A stretch of 64,000 bases of DNA from CALKZN01 sp050633785. Lineage in GTDB: Bacteria > Pseudomonadota > Gammaproteobacteria > Arenicellales > Arenicellaceae. Shown here in pieces: positions 62,897 through 64,000 of this stretch. The DNA lies in NCBI GenBank assembly GCA_050633785.1, contig JBOEHE010000009.1, positions 20,617-84,616 of the forward strand, given 5' to 3'. A program made the translations under genes and the position numbers. The notes under the pieces are model-generated. The model saw nothing but the letters and a program-made list of their open reading frames with translations. It was not told the DNA's origin and did not search any database. How positions within the stretch are numbered: position 1 is the first letter of the stretch; each line of letters begins with the position of its first letter.

Positions 62897-63384
62897 TCAT
62901 TGAATCCAGCATTCTCTGGTTGTTTTGGAGCTTCTTCAGTAAATTCGTATTTTTCATCAAAGACCTCTCGATCACCATTGGGAGCCCACCAGATCCAGAT
63001 AGCTTGTAGTGACTCATCTGTCAGATTAACCATTTTGTGAACGGCACCGGGTTTTGTGTAAATGGCCGTTCCTGCTGTAACTTCTTGAGTTTCGCTACCA
63101 ACAGTCCATAACGCCTTTCCTGAAATAATATAGTATATTTCGGGAGCCTGATGCTTGTGGCCATGATAAATGGCATTGGGAGCAAGTTCCCATCTGCCAA
63201 ATAATATATCAGTGGGATCAACTTGGTTTCCTAACAGGGTTTTCCAGCGATGAATCGGAAACTCGTTCATGCTCCAGTCAATGTCAGATTCATGGGAAAA
63301 AGTCTGTGTTTGTGCAGACGTAGAATCAGCTTTAGAGAAAGTTGTTAATAAAGCGACAAAAATAATCAATAAAATTCTTATCAT
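62893..63384 (-). CDS. Exported single-domain cupin
   Basis: 163 aa with a signal peptide (residues 1 to about 22, MIRILLIIFVALLTTFSKAD) and cupin metal motifs: HGHKHQAPEIYYIISGKALW and a second PGAVHKMVN. The HxHxxxxE spacing and YYxxxG wording resemble cupins that act on sulfonium or oxoacid substrates (DMSP-lyase-like DddQ/DddW/DddK) but are common to many cupins. Periplasmic or exported. It ends in an ATGA overlap with the AlkD-like gene. Confidence 0.75.
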   Translation of the reverse strand: MIRILLIIFVALLTTFSKADSTSAQTQTFSHESDIDWSMNEFPIHRWKTLLGNQVDPTDILFGRWELAPNAIYHGHKHQAPEIYYIISGKALWTVGSETQEVTAGTAIYTKPGAVHKMVNLTDESLQAIWIWWAPNGDREVFDEKYEFTEEAPKQPENAGFNE

Positions 63385-63463
63385 AGTTATTCTCGCATTG
63401 TTCTTGTAGATGTTCAGTGAAAATAAATTGTGATTGCAGTTAGCGTTCTCTTGACTATCTCTA

Positions 63464-63937
63464 TTATTCTCTGGGTGATAAGCGCACGAGTGATGCCGAC
63501 AAGTGTGGCTGCAGTTCAGGAATTGGGGTTGTATGTGTAGCCATACTCACTGTGTATTGCAAACTATCATCCCTAACTTCAAAAATACGTCGAGTTTCTG
63601 CCATACGGGAATCGTTGTCGATCAACAAGCTCGATAAATCTAACCGAGTGATCTGTCCATCAACTTCAAGGCGGCCTTGCAGAACCTCAACACGGCCCGA
63701 GTTTTGGGAATTGGAGATTTGAATGAACCCACCTTCCAGAGGTCTGACAAATCCGGATTCCCAGTGACAAGAGACACTGGGAGCTATGACATTTGCTTGT
63801 TGTTCATAGTGAAGCAGAGAAAACTCCGCATCGGGTTCGAAGCGGAGGGTTTTCTGATAATCAAATGGCTCGATAGTCGGATAGATACCTTGCCCAACGC
63901 CTTTCCAGATTCCAATGAAAACTGTCAATTTCTTCAT
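63464..63937 (-). CDS. Nitrobindin-like (THAP4 heme-binding) beta-barrel protein
   Basis: 157 aa. FIGIWKGVGQGIYPTIEPFD, HWESGFVRPLEGGFIQISNS with GRVEVLQG and the C-terminal HLSASLVRL with a histidine at the usual heme-ligand place match the nitrobindin/DUF1794 pattern. Cytoplasmic. Members bind heme b or nitric oxide or act on peroxynitrite. AGGACT precedes the ATG. It is the last gene of the window; the remaining 63 bp show no further gene. Confidence 0.85.
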   Translation of the reverse strand: MKKLTVFIGIWKGVGQGIYPTIEPFDYQKTLRFEPDAEFSLLHYEQQANVIAPSVSCHWESGFVRPLEGGFIQISNSQNSGRVEVLQGRLEVDGQITRLDLSSLLIDNDSRMAETRRIFEVRDDSLQYTVSMATHTTPIPELQPHLSASLVRLSPRE

Positions 63938-64000
63938 TAAGTCCTGACTGTCGTCTGAAGAGACAGGGTATAACGATATGCTAGGGCCTGTTCACACTAA

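Noticed and set aside
1..64000. CRISPR arrays, tRNA/rRNA genes, insertion sequences, prophage or toxin-antitoxin genes
   Set aside because: Looked for repeated spacers, cloverleaf or rRNA motifs, transposase motifs and phage proteins; none were seen by eye.

Overview
The window looks like chromosome from a heterotrophic, probably marine, gammaproteobacterium. The sequence is AT-leaning by eye (not computed). The gene content fits this group: a full Entner-Doudoroff (ED) set with an ABC glucose importer, inositol and glycine betaine catabolism, and a methionine gamma-lyase cluster laid out like mdeR/mdeBA of Pseudomonas putida. I saw no rRNA or tRNA gene, CRISPR array, insertion sequence or phage gene.

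Region 1 (1-8.9 kb) is a divergent inositol catabolism cluster. A DMT permease (cut by the window edge), iolB and an IolE/IolI-type isomerase are on the minus strand. iolD, a Gfo/Idh/MocA dehydrogenase, iolC, an IolJ-type aldolase and a second Gfo/Idh/MocA dehydrogenase are on the plus strand. A bidirectional terminator closes the cluster.

Region 2 (9-11.5 kb) is an unusual trio: a periplasmic binding protein, a two-TM HAMP protein with no output domain, and a divergent protein with DUF4388-like and DUF8082-like parts.

Region 3 (11.5-30.5 kb) is central sugar metabolism bracketed by two paralogous LacI-type regulators: gap, pyk, an MFS permease, a ROK regulator, a second copy of the 296-aa binding protein, glk, a sugar ABC importer, zwf, pgl, edd and eda. 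Two matching ROK-type operators lie over sigma-70-like promoters, one before the binding protein and one before glk.

Region 4 (30.5-43.7 kb) is methylamine catabolism: an orphan OpuAC-type binding protein, an orphan TRAP binding protein, a Rieske oxygenase and reductase like GbcA/GbcB, EtfB, EtfA, ETF:quinone oxidoreductase, a small flavodoxin-like protein and an 854-aa dimethylglycine-dehydrogenase-type flavoprotein. Together these could strip methyl groups from betaine and pass electrons to quinone.

Region 5 (43.7-51.1 kb) is a patchwork of small genes: an MBL hydrolase with an HxlR regulator sharing a 15-bp motif, DUF6157, RidA, MAPEG, a DUF4275-like protein, a monooxygenase, a binding protein without signal peptide, and a MerR-linked unknown.

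Region 6 (51.2-55.9 kb) is a minus-strand run: a cupin, an atypical SDR, a LysR regulator, and a tightly coupled pair of unknown proteins (564 aa plus DUF3726).

Region 7 (56-64 kb) holds an mde-like cluster (2-oxoacid dehydrogenase E1 and E2, Lrp/AsnC regulator, methionine gamma-lyase), then an AlkD-like HEAT protein overlapping a secreted cupin, and a nitrobindin-like protein.

The best candidates for something undescribed are the 564-aa/DUF3726 pair, the binding protein/HAMP/DUF4388 trio, and the repeated occurrence of orphan solute-binding proteins without permeases.
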